The notes below the pieces were generated by a model. That model searched no databases and was not told where the DNA came from. It was given only the letters and a program-made list of their open reading frames with translations. Shown here piece after piece: positions 16,770 to 28,053 of a stretch of 64,000 nucleotides of DNA. How positions within the stretch are numbered: the stretch's first letter is position 1; each line of letters opens with the position of its first letter. The position numbers and the translations under genes were made by a program. Source of the DNA: Streptomyces bacillaris (GTDB lineage Bacteria; Actinomycetota; Actinomycetes; Streptomycetales; Streptomycetaceae); the NCBI RefSeq assembly GCF_003268675.1, contig NZ_CP029378.1, positions 4,836,001 through 4,900,000 of the forward strand. The letters are read 5' to 3'.

Positions 16770-18464
16770 CTACGGCCGCCGGTCCTCCGGCTCCGTGATG
16801 ACCGGGAAGCGGCGCGGGGCGAGGACGACGAGGGCGAGCAGGGCCAGGGCCGCCGCACCCGCCGCGCCGATGTAGACGTGGTCGACCGCCGCGTCCACCG
16901 CCCGGCGCAGCTGGTCCGTGGCCGCCGCCGAGAGCGCGCCCGGGTCCTCCAGGGTGCGCGCGACCGCGTCCAGGTCGTCGGGGAGGCCGGGGGCGGGGGC
17001 GTCGAGGAGGCGGGCGGCCAGCACACCGTTGGCGACGGCGCCGAAGACGGCCGCCCCGACGCTCTGGCCGACCTGGCGGCAGAAGAGGACGGACGCCGTC
17101 GTCGTACCCCGTTCCGCCCACCCCACGGTCGACTGCACGCCCACGATCAGGGGGAGTTGGAAGAGGCCGAGGGCCGCGCCGAGGAGCAGCATGATCAGGG
17201 CGGGCTGCCAGGGTTCGCCGGGGTAGGGGAGCAGCGGGAAGGCCAGCAGGACCAGCAGGGCGGCGCTCATGCCGATGATGGCGGTGAGGCGGAAGCCGAT
17301 GCGGTTGTAGACCCGGTCGGAGAGGGCCGCAGAGACCGGCCAGCTCAGGGTCATCACGGAGAGCACGAAACCGGCGGCGATCGGGCCGAGGCCGAGCACC
17401 GACTGCGCGTACGTGGGGAGGAAGACGGTCGGCGCCACCATCAGCAGCCCCATCGCGCCCAGCGCCAGGTTGACCGAGGCGATGGTGCGGCGGCGCCAGA
17501 CCCACCCGGGGATGATCGGTTCGGCCGCGCGCCGCTCGATGACGACGGTCAGGGCGGCCAGCGCCGCGCTCGCCGCGAAGAGCCCGAGCGAGGGCGCCGA
17601 GAGCCAGGGCCAGGCCACCCCGCCCTGCACGAGGGCGGTGAGCAGCAGGGTGCCGGTGGCGAAGACGGCGAGGGCGCCCGCCCAGTCGATACGGGGCCGG
17701 GTCTTCGGCCGAGGGCGTGCGGGCTCGTGGAGGTGGCGGACGACCAGCCAGAGGGCGAGCGCGCCGACCGGCAGGTTGATGAGGAAGATCCACCGCCAGT
17801 CGGCGTACCCGGCGAGCAGCCCGCCGACGACGGGCCCCGCCACCGCCGACGTGGCCCAGACGGTGGACAGCTTGGCCTGGATGCGCGGGCGTTCCTTCAG
17901 GGGGTAGAGGTCGGCGGCGATGGTCTGGACGGTGCCCTGGAGGGCGCCGCCGCCGAGCCCCTGGACGATGCGGAAGGCGATGAGCGCGCCCATGTTCCAG
18001 GCGAGGGCGCAGAGCAGGGAGCCGACGAGGAAGAGGACGATCCCGGCGATGAGGACCGGCTTGCGGCCGAAGGTGTCGGAGAGCTTCCCGTACACCGGGA
18101 GCGTGACGGTGACGGCGAGCAGATAGCCGGAGAAGAGCCAGGAGAAGACGGCGAACCCGCCGAGGTCCCCGACGATCTGCGGGACGGCGGTCGAGACGAT
18201 GGTGCCGTCGATGGCGGCCAGCGCCATGCCGAGCATGAGGGCCGCGACGACGGGGCGGCGGCCGCGGGGGGTGGTGAGGGCGGCGGGTGCGGGCGGTGGC
18301 GGCTCGGACCCGGACGCGGTTACGGGGGCGTCGCCCGGGGCGGCGGGACCACCGGGGCCGCCCGGGGTGCCGGGGGTGGCGGGGCGGCCCGGGGCGCCCG
18401 GGGCGCTGGGGCCGCCCGGGCCGGCCGTTCCGTGCGTCCTGTGCTCGCCGTCCGTGCCGCCCAC
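16770..18464 (-). CDS. DHA2-family 14-TM MFS drug exporter
   Basis: This 564-aa transporter has a Gly/Pro/Ala collagen-like N-terminal tail (about residues 10-60) and then 14 membrane helices. Family marks are ALAAIDGTIVSTAVPQIVGDLGG in helix 1, GKLSDTFGRKP (motif A), RIVQGLGGGALQGTVQ (motif B) and GPVVGGLLA (motif C), all typical of proton-driven multidrug exporters of the EmrB/QacA type. GTG 18464 is preferred because GAAGGA lies 5 bp upstream; in-frame codons extend to 18536 without a better site. It is convergent with nothing and stands alone, so the substrate cannot be guessed. Confidence 0.88.
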   Translation of the reverse strand: MGGTDGEHRTHGTAGPGGPSAPGAPGRPATPGTPGGPGGPAAPGDAPVTASGSEPPPPAPAALTTPRGRRPVVAALMLGMALAAIDGTIVSTAVPQIVGDLGGFAVFSWLFSGYLLAVTVTLPVYGKLSDTFGRKPVLIAGIVLFLVGSLLCALAWNMGALIAFRIVQGLGGGALQGTVQTIAADLYPLKERPRIQAKLSTVWATSAVAGPVVGGLLAGYADWRWIFLINLPVGALALWLVVRHLHEPARPRPKTRPRIDWAGALAVFATGTLLLTALVQGGVAWPWLSAPSLGLFAASAALAALTVVIERRAAEPIIPGWVWRRRTIASVNLALGAMGLLMVAPTVFLPTYAQSVLGLGPIAAGFVLSVMTLSWPVSAALSDRVYNRIGFRLTAIIGMSAALLVLLAFPLLPYPGEPWQPALIMLLLGAALGLFQLPLIVGVQSTVGWAERGTTTASVLFCRQVGQSVGAAVFGAVANGVLAARLLDAPAPGLPDDLDAVARTLEDPGALSAAATDQLRRAVDAAVDHVYIGAAGAAALALLALVVLAPRRFPVITEPEDRRP

Positions 18465-18623
18465 CGGTATTCCTTCCCTATGCACGTATCTCCGGGGGCA
18501 CTGTCTCATCCCGGCGGCGGGCGCGGGGGCTTTCACGGGATTCCCCGGCCGCCGGGGGCTGCGGCCTGCCCGGGCCCAGGGCTCCCGGGACCTCGGCTCC
18601 CTGGCTCCCGCGCCTCCCGGCGG

Positions 18624-19256
18624 TCAGATGTGCGGCTCGGGCGGGAAGCCGGTCCAGCGCAGGTCGGCGGGGAGGTGGCGCATGTCGTTGGACAGCAGGA
18701 CGGTGGCGGGGCGGCCGGGCGCGTACCGGATGACGGTCAGGGCGGCGTTGGCGTGGTTGAGGCCGAGCCAGCGCCACGCGGGGGCGTGCATGGCGTCCCG
18801 TACGAGCCAGGCGACCAGGAAGTTGTGGGTGACGACCAGCTCGTGACGGTCCTCCTCGCCCTCACCCTCGACCGGGCCGGTGAACAGGTCCAGCGCCCGG
18901 CGGGCCAGGGCGGCGCCCTGCTCCTGCTCCTCGGGGGTGGTCCCTTCGAGGAAGCGGAGGAAGAAGTCGGCTGATTCCGGAGGGAGTTCGTCCCTGCGAG
19001 GGAAGTGGGGGACGTAGTCCCCGGCCGGCTCCGTGCGGTGGAGGGGGATGCCGTCGGCCAGTTCGGCGTGGATCAGGCGCGCGGTCTCCTCCGCCCGGGG
19101 GAGCGGGCCGTGGCGGACGGCCGCGAACGGGACGCCCCGGAGGCGCCGGCCGAGGAGGGCGGCCTGGCGGCGGCCGTTCCCGGTCAGCCCGGACTCGTCC
19201 GGGGTGGCCTCGCCGTGCCGGACGAGGTGGAGGTAGCGGGTGGCGGTGGTCGTCAT
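18624..19256 (-). CDS. histidine phosphatase (phosphoglycerate-mutase fold)
   Basis: This 210-aa protein has the RHG phosphohistidine motif LVRHGEATPDESGLTGNGRRQA at residues 11-32 and the second catalytic histidine in VVTHNFLVAWLVRDA. It belongs to the broad histidine phosphatase superfamily; the small-molecule or protein substrate is unknown. ATG 19256 starts MTTTATRYLHLVRHG; an alternative upstream in-frame start would add MITDFSKGPG. Its neighbours are unrelated, so it is probably a single-gene unit. Confidence 0.87.
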   Translation of the reverse strand: MTTTATRYLHLVRHGEATPDESGLTGNGRRQAALLGRRLRGVPFAAVRHGPLPRAEETARLIHAELADGIPLHRTEPAGDYVPHFPRRDELPPESADFFLRFLEGTTPEEQEQGAALARRALDLFTGPVEGEGEEDRHELVVTHNFLVAWLVRDAMHAPAWRWLGLNHANAALTVIRYAPGRPATVLLSNDMRHLPADLRWTGFPPEPHI

Positions 19257-19631
19257 GCCCGGGCCCTTCGAGAAGTCGGTGATCATGTCCTTCCGAGGAC
19301 GCCGCGCCTCCGCTCCCGGGTTCCCGGCGCGGACCCCGCCGCTCCGCTCGACGGCGACCCTGACCCCGCCTCCGCCCGGAGGACGACTCCCCCTAGGGGG
19401 CACCCCCTCATAGTGGCCAGGGCCCCTTCCTCCCGGCGGAGGACGTGGCGGGCGAGGCCGTTTCCTTAACCTGTTCTTACGTCGCACCTGCGGAGCACAG
19501 CAGGGGGGAGGGTGGGGAAAACCCCACCTCAAGACTGCGCTGGGCACCATCGCGCCGGACGGTCACCTGAATCCAGACTGAGGAACGTAAAGCAGCGACG
19601 TCCAGTCATCGTTCGACATAGGAGATATACC
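19257..19631. other. 375-bp promoter region of the FtsX-type ABC operon
   Basis: This divergent region lies between the phosphatase and the ABC transporter. A lower-GC patch at 19461-19495 (TTCCTTAACCTGTTCTTACG) is a likely place for the promoter of the ABC operon, but I cannot assign boxes. AGGAGA at 19620-19625 is the ribosome site of the ATPase gene. Confidence 0.4.
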
Positions 19632-20416
<785 letters not shown>

Positions 20417-20420
<4 letters not shown>

Positions 20421-23002
20421 CCGTCTGGAAGACCTCCCTGCGCAACTTCTTCGCGCACAAGGGCCGCATGGCCCTCTCCGCGGTGGCGGTGCTGCTCTCC
20501 GTGGCGTTCGTCTGCGGCACGCTCGTCTTCACCGACACGATGAACACCACCTTCGACAAGCTCTTCACCATCTCCTCCCCGGACGTCACGGTCAGCCCGA
20601 AGAACGCCGGGGAGAGCGACGAGCAGCCCATCGACGGCAAGCCAGCCTCCCTGCCCGCCTCGCTCGTCCAGCAGGTCGGGAAGGCCGAGGGGGTGAAGCG
20701 GGCCGAGGGCGCCGCCTTCTCCATGGCGGTCACCGTCGTCGACAGCGAGAACAAGAACATGGGCTCCGAGACCGGCGCCCCCACCATCGCGAGCAACTGG
20801 ACGCAGAACGACCTTCGTTCGATGGAGATCACCTCCGGACACGCACCCCGTGGCCCCACCGAGGTGATGGTCGACGCCGACACCGCGAAGAAGCACAAGC
20901 TCAAGATCGGTGACGAGCTGCGCACCATCGCCGTCACCGGTGACATCAGGGCGAAGATCAGCGGCATCGCCTCCTTCACCGTCACCAACCCGGGCGCGGC
21001 CATCGTCTACCTCGACACGGCCACCGCCCAGAAGCACCTGCTGGGCGCCCCCGACGTCTTCACCCAGATCCTGGTGACCGCCGAGAGCGGCGTCAGCGAC
21101 ACCCAGCTCAAGAAGAACGTGGCCGCGGCCCTCGACGGCTCCGCCGCGTACAAGCTCCAGACCCAGCAGGAGGCCGCCGACGCCAACAAGGACGACATGG
21201 GCGCCTTCCTGGACGTCATGAAGTACGCGATGCTCGGCTTCGCCGGGATCGCCTTCCTCGTCGGCATCTTCCTCATCGTCAACACCTTCTCGATGCTGGT
21301 CGCCCAGCGGACCCGCGAGATCGGTCTGATGCGGGCCATCGGCTCCAGCCGCAAGCAGGTCAACCGGTCCGTGCTGCTGGAGGCGGTCCTCCTCGGCATC
21401 GTCGGCTCGGTCCTCGGGGTCGCCGCCGGTATCGGGCTCGCCGTCGGGCTGATGAAGCTGATGAGCGCCGTCGGCATGGAGCTGTCCACCCGGGACCTCA
21501 CCATCGCCTGGACGACCCCCGTCACCGGCCTCGTGCTCGGTGTCGTCGTCACCGTCCTCGCCGCCTACATCCCGGCCCGCCGGGCCGGCAAGGTCTCCCC
21601 GATGGCCGCCCTCCGCGACGCCGGGACCCCCGCCGACGGCAGCTCCGGCCGGGTCCGGGCCGGGATCGGGCTGTTCCTCACCGTGGCCGGCGCGGCCGCC
21701 CTGTGGGCGACCGCGCAGGCCGACAAGGCCGCCGAGGGCTCGGGGCTCCTCGCCATCGGAGTGCTGCTGACCCTCATCGGCTTCATCGTGATCGGCCCGC
21801 TGCTGGCCGGTGTCGTCGTCCGCGCCCTCAGCGTGGTCGTCCTGCGGCTCTTCGGCCCGGTCGGTCGGCTGGCCGAGCGCAACGCGCTGCGCAACCCCCG
21901 GCGTACAGGGGCGACCGGCGCGGCCCTGATGATCGGGCTCGCCCTGGTGGCCTGCCTCTCCGTCGTCGGCTCCTCCATGGTGGCCTCGGCCACCGAGGAG
22001 CTGGACAAGTCGGTCGGCGCGGACTTCATCGTCCAGGACAGCGGCGCGGGGAGGCCGATCGTGCCCCAGGCCGCCGAGGCCCTGCACGCCGTGCCCGGCC
22101 TGGAGCACATGACGGACTACACCTACCTCAAGGCGAAGGTCACCGCCCCCGACGGCAGGACGGTCGACGAGGGCATCACCGCCACCGACCCGACCTATCA
22201 GAAGGACGTCCGCCGCACCGCCCTCTCCGGCGACCTCGCCCAGGCGTACGGGAAGAACGCCATGTCCGTCGGTGAGGACTACGCGCAGAAGCACGGCGTC
22301 AAGGTCGGGGACACCCTCACGGTCGCCTTCGCCGCCGGGGAGACCGCGCGGCTGAAGGTCGCGGCCGTCACCTCCGACGACACCAACATCGACCGCGGCG
22401 CGATGTACACCAACATCACCACGGCCACCTCCTACATGCCCGCCGACAAGATGCCGCAGAACGTGGCGATGTTCGGCAAGGCCGAGGAGGGCAAGGAGAA
22501 GGAGGCGTACGCGGCCCTGAAGACCGCCCTCGCGGAGTACCCGGTCTACAAGGTGCAGAACCAGGCCGACTTCAAGGAGGACCTGAAGAACCAGATCGGC
22601 CAGCTGCTGAACATCGTCTACGGCCTGCTCGCCCTCGCGATCATCGTCGCGGTGCTCGGTGTGGTGAACACCCTCGCCCTCTCCGTGGTCGAGCGGACCC
22701 GGGAGATCGGCCTCATGCGGGCCATCGGCCTCTCCCGCCGCCAGCTCCGCCGCATGATCCGGCTGGAGTCCGTGGTCATCGCCCTCTTCGGCGCCCTGCT
22801 CGGACTGGGCCTGGGGATGGGCTGGGGCACGGCGGCCCAGAAACTGCTGGCCCTGGAGGGGCTGGAGGTCCTGCAGATCCCGTGGCCGACGATCCTCACG
22901 GTCTTCGCCTGCTCGGCCCTGGTCGGACTCTTCGCCGCCCTGATCCCGGCCTTCCGGGCGGGCCGGATGAACGTCCTCAACGCCATCGCGACGGACGGCT
23001 GA
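20417..23002 (+). CDS. FtsX-family ABC transporter permease
   Basis: This 861-aa permease has the duplicated FtsX layout: an N-terminal helix (residues 17-40), a large extracellular region, three helices around residues 265-400 with the FtsX motif ntfsmlvaqRTREIGLMRAIGSSR, a second periplasmic domain, and three final helices with the same motif again (VVERTREIGLMRAIGLSR). The extracellular parts resemble MacB periplasmic domains. It is coupled to the ATPase gene upstream and ends before a strong hairpin. The substrate is unknown; many actinomycete copies are orphan. Confidence 0.9.
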
Positions 23003-23166
23003 GACTCCGCCACCCCGATACGGCGGGTGGGCCGGGGCGCTCGCCGCCACGGCCGCGGCGGGCGGCCGAGGCACCCGGAAGCCGACCCGGCGACCGGCAG
23101 GGCCACCGTCGGCCGGGCTCCCAACTGGCGCCTGGTAAGCCGGAGTTCACCGTAGGATGACCGACA

Positions 23167-23200
23167 GGCCCCGGGGCGTTCCTCCAAACGCCCCGGGGCC
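23167..23200. terminator. 14-bp perfect hairpin after the ABC operon
   Basis: GGCCCCGGGGCGTT (23167-23180) pairs exactly with 23187-23200 around a 6-nt loop. It separates the ABC transporter from the RiPP cluster. Confidence 0.9.
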
Positions 23201-23212
23201 GGACACGTTCCC

Positions 23213-23290
23213 CTGACAGCGCTCTCCCAGACCGGTGAGCGCTGTCAGCTTGTTGCACGCGCGGTCGCCGCCGTGTGCAGCAAGCTGACA
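23213..23290. promoter_or_regulatory. nested inverted repeats: candidate SARP/cluster operator
   Basis: CTGACAGCGCTC (23213-23224) is the exact complement of 23237-23248. The right arm runs into TGTCAGCTTGTTGCAC (23243-23258), which pairs with 23275-23290 at 15 of 16 positions. The shared element GCTGTCA/TGACAGC also occurs several times upstream of the precursor gene (40927-41003). This region precedes the secreted protein and SARP genes, so it may be the regulator's own control site. It could also be read as hairpins. Confidence 0.6.
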
Positions 23291-23382
23291 CGACTACGCC
23301 TCTGCGTCCCCGCCCCGCGCTGGCATCGTCGTCCGTGCCGGGACCCGCCCCGGCACGGACGCCAACGCCGAAAGGGGACAAC

Positions 23383-23691
23383 GTGTTCAGGACTTCGCCC
23401 CACCCGAAGCCGCGCCGCTCGCCCCGTACCGCCGCCGCCCTCACCGCCGGGATCGCCCTCGCCGCCGTCACCTTCCTGGCCGGACCCGCGGCGGCCGCCG
23501 CACCCCAGCGGACCGCACCCGCACCCGCCGCCCCGGTCACCGTCGCCGCCGCTGCCACCCAGACCTCGCCGGCCGGTGTGCACGAGCCCGTCACCCGGCT
23601 GATCTGTACGGGGCTGGCCGGGGTCATCGGCCAGCTGCCGCCGGAATCCGTGCCGGGCCGGGTGTGCAAGCTGGTCAACGGCTGGGACTAG
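23383..23691 (+). CDS. small secreted protein of unknown function
   Basis: This 102-aa protein has a Tat- or Sec-like signal peptide: a basic N-terminus (SPHPKPRRSPRTAAA) and a hydrophobic stretch to about residue 35, with AAAAAP as a likely cleavage region. The mature part is short and Ala/Pro-rich, then ends in a conserved-looking segment with two cysteines (LICTGLAGVIGQLPPESV, then CKLVNGWD), which could form one disulfide. GTG 23383 has AAAGGGGA 5 bp upstream. It sits between the candidate operator and the SARP gene (17 bp gap), so it may be co-transcribed with the regulator. I do not recognise a family. It is not a RiPP precursor by composition. Confidence 0.7.
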   Translation: MFRTSPHPKPRRSPRTAAALTAGIALAAVTFLAGPAAAAAPQRTAPAPAAPVTVAAAATQTSPAGVHEPVTRLICTGLAGVIGQLPPESVPGRVCKLVNGWD

Positions 23692-23707
23692 GGCCGGGCC
23701 GATCGTG

Positions 23708-25696
23708 ATGCGGTTTCAGCTCCTGGGCCCGCTGGCCCTCGCGGACGGCCCCGATGTCGTCGTCCTCCAGCCCTCCAAGCCCGTCATCCTGCTCGCCGCG
23801 CTCCTCCTGAACGCCAACTCCACCGTCTCCGCCGAGTACTTGCAGCGGGCGGTGTGGGGCGAGGACCAGCCCGCCACCGCCAAGGCCGCACTCCAGACCT
23901 GCGTCCTGCGGCTGCGCCGGCTCTTCACCAAGCACGGGGTCACCGGCACCTCCATCGAGGCGGTCCCCGGCGGCTACCGGATCACCGCCGGACCTCCCAC
24001 CCTGGACCTCCTCGGCTTCCGTGACCAGGTGCGCCGGGCCACCGCCCTCGCCCAGGACCCGGAGGCGGAGCTGTACACGCTGAAGGACGCCCTCTCCCTC
24101 TGGCAGGGCTCGCTGCTCGCCAACGTACGGTCCGACGTCCTGCACCGGGACGAGGTGCCCCGCCTCTCCGAGGAGCGGCTGCGGGCGGTCGAGCGGGTCT
24201 GCGACCTGCTGCTGGGGCTCGGGCGCTGCGGCGAGGCGCTGGTCGACCTGTGGACCGCTACGCGCGTATATCCGGGTCATGAGCGGTTCCACGAACAGCT
24301 CATCGAGGCCCTCTACCGCACCGGCCGTCAGTCCCAGGCCCTCGCCGAGTACCGCAGGGTCAAGGGCTTCCTCCTGGACGAGCTGGGCGTGGACCCCTCC
24401 CCGTCCCTGCGGCAGCTGGAGCTGTCCATCCTGCGCGGCGAGGACCTGGGGGCCGCCGCCCCCACCGGAACCGTGGCCTCCGTGACCGCCGCACCCGCGC
24501 CCGGCGTGTCCGCGCCCGGTGTGCCTGTGCCTGCCCTGGAAGCCGCCGGTGCGCCGGAAGCGGGGCCGTACCCGGCGCCCGCCCCACGGGTCGTCCAGGG
24601 CGTGGCCGTCCCGCTCCCGGCCGCCGCCCCCGGGGTCGGGCCCGTCGCCGCCGTGCCGAACTTCACCGGCCGGGCGGCGGAGGCCGAGGCCCTGGCCGCC
24701 CGCCTCACCGCCGAGCCGCCCCCCGGCACCGACGGCCAACGCCCCCTCGCCGTGCTGGTCTCCGGCGCCCCCGGCATCGGCAAGACCGCCCTGGCCCAGC
24801 ACGTCGCCCACCTGGCGCGGGACAGCTTCCCGGCCGGGCGGCTGCTCGTCCGGATGACCCGGGCGGACGGCCACCCCCGTACGGCGGACGAGGTCGCCGC
24901 CGACGTGGCCGCCGCGCTCGGCCCCGGCGGAACGGGCGGAACGGGCACGGCGGTCGGGCGGGCGCTGCTGATCCTGGACGACGTGGTCGACGCCGACCAG
25001 GTCCGCCCGCTGCTCACCCCCGGCGCTCTGGCGGGAGGCCAGCCCCGGCCGCCCGCCGGAGGAACCCCCGCGGCGGACCCTGAGGGCCCCTACCTGGCCG
25101 TCGTCGTCACCAGCCGGATGGGGCTCGGCGGCCTCATCGCCACCCACGGCGGCTGGGTGCACCGGCTGACCGCCTTCACGGAGGCGGAGTCGTACGCGTT
25201 CCTGCTCGCCGCCCTCGGCACGGAACGGGTCGAGGCCGAACAGCGGGCCGCCCGCCGGCTCGCCACCCTCTGCGGCCACTTCCCGGCCGCCCTGCGCATC
25301 CTCACCGCCCGGCTGCTCACCCGCCCCGGGCTGCGGCTCGGGGACGCCGTCGACTGGCTGGGCGACGACCCGCTGGCCCGGCTCACCCTGACCGACTCCC
25401 CGGACCACTCGGTGAGCGGCCTCTTCGACCGTGCGCTCGGCCGTCTCGACCCCCGGCTCTCCGAAGCCCTCCTCCGCATCGGCACCGGACCGCCGGAACT
25501 CCTGCGCGAGGCCGGAGGAGTGGACGGCACGGAGGACCACGACCACCCGTCCGTCCCCGAAGACGTACTGGAACAGCTCGCCGACGCCGGGCTCCTGGAG
25601 GACGGGCCACCGGGCCCGTACCGCGTCCACGATCTGCTCCGCGCCCATCTGCGAAGAACCGTCCGGATCCGCAACCGCCGCACAGAGAAGGTGTGA
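23708..25696 (+). CDS. SARP-family transcriptional regulator with NB-ARC-like domain
   Basis: This 662-aa activator has an OmpR-like winged helix (residues 1-95: FQLLGPLALADGPDVVVLQPSKPVILLAALLL is the start), a bacterial transcriptional activation (BTAD) domain to about 245, a Pro/Ala linker, and an ATPase domain with P-loop SGAPGIGKTAL around residues 351-361. The C-terminal tetratricopeptide part of AfsR is missing or reduced. SARPs bind direct heptamer repeats near -35 and switch on antibiotic clusters. ATG 23708 is used; GTG 23705 adds one residue. The next gene begins within a few bases of its stop, so regulator and enzymes share a transcript. The GCTGTCA repeats are the likely targets. 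Confidence 0.88.
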   Translation: MRFQLLGPLALADGPDVVVLQPSKPVILLAALLLNANSTVSAEYLQRAVWGEDQPATAKAALQTCVLRLRRLFTKHGVTGTSIEAVPGGYRITAGPPTLDLLGFRDQVRRATALAQDPEAELYTLKDALSLWQGSLLANVRSDVLHRDEVPRLSEERLRAVERVCDLLLGLGRCGEALVDLWTATRVYPGHERFHEQLIEALYRTGRQSQALAEYRRVKGFLLDELGVDPSPSLRQLELSILRGEDLGAAAPTGTVASVTAAPAPGVSAPGVPVPALEAAGAPEAGPYPAPAPRVVQGVAVPLPAAAPGVGPVAAVPNFTGRAAEAEALAARLTAEPPPGTDGQRPLAVLVSGAPGIGKTALAQHVAHLARDSFPAGRLLVRMTRADGHPRTADEVAADVAAALGPGGTGGTGTAVGRALLILDDVVDADQVRPLLTPGALAGGQPRPPAGGTPAADPEGPYLAVVVTSRMGLGGLIATHGGWVHRLTAFTEAESYAFLLAALGTERVEAEQRAARRLATLCGHFPAALRILTARLLTRPGLRLGDAVDWLGDDPLARLTLTDSPDHSVSGLFDRALGRLDPRLSEALLRIGTGPPELLREAGGVDGTEDHDHPSVPEDVLEQLADAGLLEDGPPGPYRVHDLLRAHLRRTVRIRNRRTEKV

Positions 25697-25701
25697 TCCC
25701 C

Positions 25702-28053
25702 ATGGCCGAGAGCGCCGCCCCCGCACCCGCCGCACCCGCCACCGGGTCCGCACCCACCGCCCCCACCGGGTCCGCCCCCGTCCCCACCGGCGCCTTCGAC
25801 GCGCTCGCGGCGACCCGCCCGCGCGTCCGCCGGGACGTCCTGTTCACCGAGACCCCGGGTGGCGTGCTGTTCCACAACGCCGACGGCGGCTTCCACCTCA
25901 CCGGCCGCACCGCCTACCGCTTCGCCTCCCTCGTCGTCCCCCACCTCACCGGCCACCACCGGCTGGACGAACTGTGCGCCGGATTCGGCCCGGCCCAGCG
26001 GGCGATGGCCGCCGAACTGGTCAAGACCCTGTACGCGCGCGGCTTCGCCCGCGACATCCCGGCCACCGAAAGCACCACGAGCGCCCCGAGCACGACCGGA
26101 GCCGACGGGACCGCCGGAACCACCGGCGACACCGGCCTCCCCGAAGACATCGCCGAGCGCTTCGCCGCCCAGATCGCCTACGTCGACCACTACACCGACG
26201 GCGCCCCCGCCCGCTTCGCCCGCTACCGCGCCACCCGCGTCGCCGTCCTCGGTGACGACGAGACCGCCCGCTGGTGCGCGCTGAGCCTGGTGCGGAACGG
26301 CTGCGCCCGGATCGGCACCACCACCGCCCACGACGACGTCACCGCCGAGGCCGCCGGGGCCGGAGCGCGGATCGAGACGGTCACCGCCCCGGCCGGGGCG
26401 GACGCGGGCTGGCCCGAGCTGGCCGGGTACGACGTCGTCGTGGTCACCGGCGCCGGGGCCGGGGCGCGCACCCACGCCCTGCTGGCCGCCGGGGTCCCCG
26501 AGGGCGTCACGGTCATCCCCGCCTGGATCTTCGGCCGCCGCCTGATCGTCGGCCCGCTCACCACCGCCACCTCCACCGGCTGCTGGTCCTGCGCGCTCCT
26601 GCGCCTCGGCGCCAACGTCGACGCGGGCACTGCCGCCACCCTCTGGAGCGAGGCGGCCGGAGCCGTACCGATCTCCGGCGACGCCCTGGCCGGGCCGGTC
26701 GCGGCGATGGTCGGCAACCTCGTCGGCTACGAGATCTTCCGCCTCACCACCGGTGCCCTCCCCGCCGAGACGGCCGGTCAGCTCCTCGTCCAGGACCTCG
26801 AATCGCTCGACGTGATGGCCGAACCGGTCCATCCCCACCCCCGTTGCACCCGCTGCGCCGCCCTGACGGCCGACCAGGGGCCGGCCTCCGCCGCGCTGCC
26901 GGACGCCCTCGCGCTGCCCGTCACCCCGACCGTGGAGACGGCCCGGGACGCGGAGGCGCTGGTCGAGGAGTTGAACCGGATCAGCACGGCGCTGGTGCGC
27001 CCGTACACCGGGGTCTTCGGCCGGTACGACGACGAGGAGCTGACCCAGACCCCGCTGAAGCTCAGCCGGGTGGAGGTGGCGCTCGGCGGCGGGGTGCGCC
27101 GGCGGATCGCCGCGTTCGACGTGCACCATCTGGCGGGGGCGCGGCTGCGGGCGCTGTACGCGGCGGCGGAGGCGTACGTCGAGCACGTCGTGCCGCTCGT
27201 GGAGGCCGGGCAGGACGGTCCGCGCCAGGCCGTACGCACCCTCGGCCCCGCCGACCTCACCACGGGCGGCGGCACCGGCGCCGAGCCCACCGCCCGGGCG
27301 GTGGCGACCTCGCTGATCAGCAAGGAGCCCGTACGGGTTCCGGCGGCGGCCCTGCGCCCCTTCGGCCCGTACAACCGGGACCGGGCGCAGCTGGCGAGCC
27401 GGGCCGGTTCCGGGGCGGGCGGCAGCGCGGCGGAGGCGGCCGGGCAGGGGCTGCTCTCGGCGCTGGCGCACGACGCCCTGGTCCGGGCGGTGCGGGGGAC
27501 CACCCCGGTGAGCCCGGTCGCGGCCGACGGCGACGACCCGGAGCTGGTGTTCCTGCTGAAGTCGGCCGCCAACCTGGACATCGCGGTGGAGCTGCTGGAC
27601 CTGGGGGAGGACGGGCGCACCTCGGCCCATGTGGTCCTGGCCCGCGAGGCGAGCAGCCCGTCCGCTTCGGCCCACGAGGCGCCCGACGCCTCCGCGCAGG
27701 GCCGCTGGGCGGTCGGGGCCGGGCTCTCCCGGCGTACGGCGGCGGCCTCGGCCCTGCGCGACCTCCTCGGGCAGGTCCAGCTGGCCGCCGAGGACCCGGG
27801 GGCAGTGGTCGACCTCGGTGACCCGCTGCTGGGGGACCTCGCCCCCGCCGCGATCGCGGTCGGCGGGGAGTCCGTGGCGGTGAAGGGGGCGGAGACGACG
27901 TTCGACGCGGTGCTGGACCGGCTGCGCGCCACCGGGCGCGACGCGCTGTACGTGGACACCACCCCGGCCGACCTCCCGGCGGGCTCCATCGCCACGGCCC
28001 GGGTGCTGGTCACGGTCGACTCCCTCATGTCGGGCGGTCCCGATGCCCGTTGA
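25702..28053 (+). CDS. TOMM leader-binding E1-like (RRE/ThiF-like) cyclodehydratase partner
   Basis: This 783-aa protein opens with a PqqD-like RIPP recognition element (about residues 30-115: DVLFTETPGGVLFHNADGG, GFHLTGRTAYRFASLV), followed by a ThiF/E1-like Rossmann region (RVAVLGDDETARWCALSLVRNG) without an obvious ATP site. Two Cys pairs, CWSC (294, 297) and CTRC (382, 385), suggest a structural zinc. The rest (400-783) resembles the SagB-like or docking part of long 'TOMM precursor leader peptide-binding' proteins. Its role would be to hold the leader peptide and present the core to the YcaO enzymes. ATG 25702 is preferred (GAGAAGG upstream); GTG 25693 is in frame. It overlaps the next gene by 11 bp. 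Confidence 0.82.
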   Translation: MAESAAPAPAAPATGSAPTAPTGSAPVPTGAFDALAATRPRVRRDVLFTETPGGVLFHNADGGFHLTGRTAYRFASLVVPHLTGHHRLDELCAGFGPAQRAMAAELVKTLYARGFARDIPATESTTSAPSTTGADGTAGTTGDTGLPEDIAERFAAQIAYVDHYTDGAPARFARYRATRVAVLGDDETARWCALSLVRNGCARIGTTTAHDDVTAEAAGAGARIETVTAPAGADAGWPELAGYDVVVVTGAGAGARTHALLAAGVPEGVTVIPAWIFGRRLIVGPLTTATSTGCWSCALLRLGANVDAGTAATLWSEAAGAVPISGDALAGPVAAMVGNLVGYEIFRLTTGALPAETAGQLLVQDLESLDVMAEPVHPHPRCTRCAALTADQGPASAALPDALALPVTPTVETARDAEALVEELNRISTALVRPYTGVFGRYDDEELTQTPLKLSRVEVALGGGVRRRIAAFDVHHLAGARLRALYAAAEAYVEHVVPLVEAGQDGPRQAVRTLGPADLTTGGGTGAEPTARAVATSLISKEPVRVPAAALRPFGPYNRDRAQLASRAGSGAGGSAAEAAGQGLLSALAHDALVRAVRGTTPVSPVAADGDDPELVFLLKSAANLDIAVELLDLGEDGRTSAHVVLAREASSPSASAHEAPDASAQGRWAVGAGLSRRTAAASALRDLLGQVQLAAEDPGAVVDLGDPLLGDLAPAAIAVGGESVAVKGAETTFDAVLDRLRATGRDALYVDTTPADLPAGSIATARVLVTVDSLMSGGPDAR

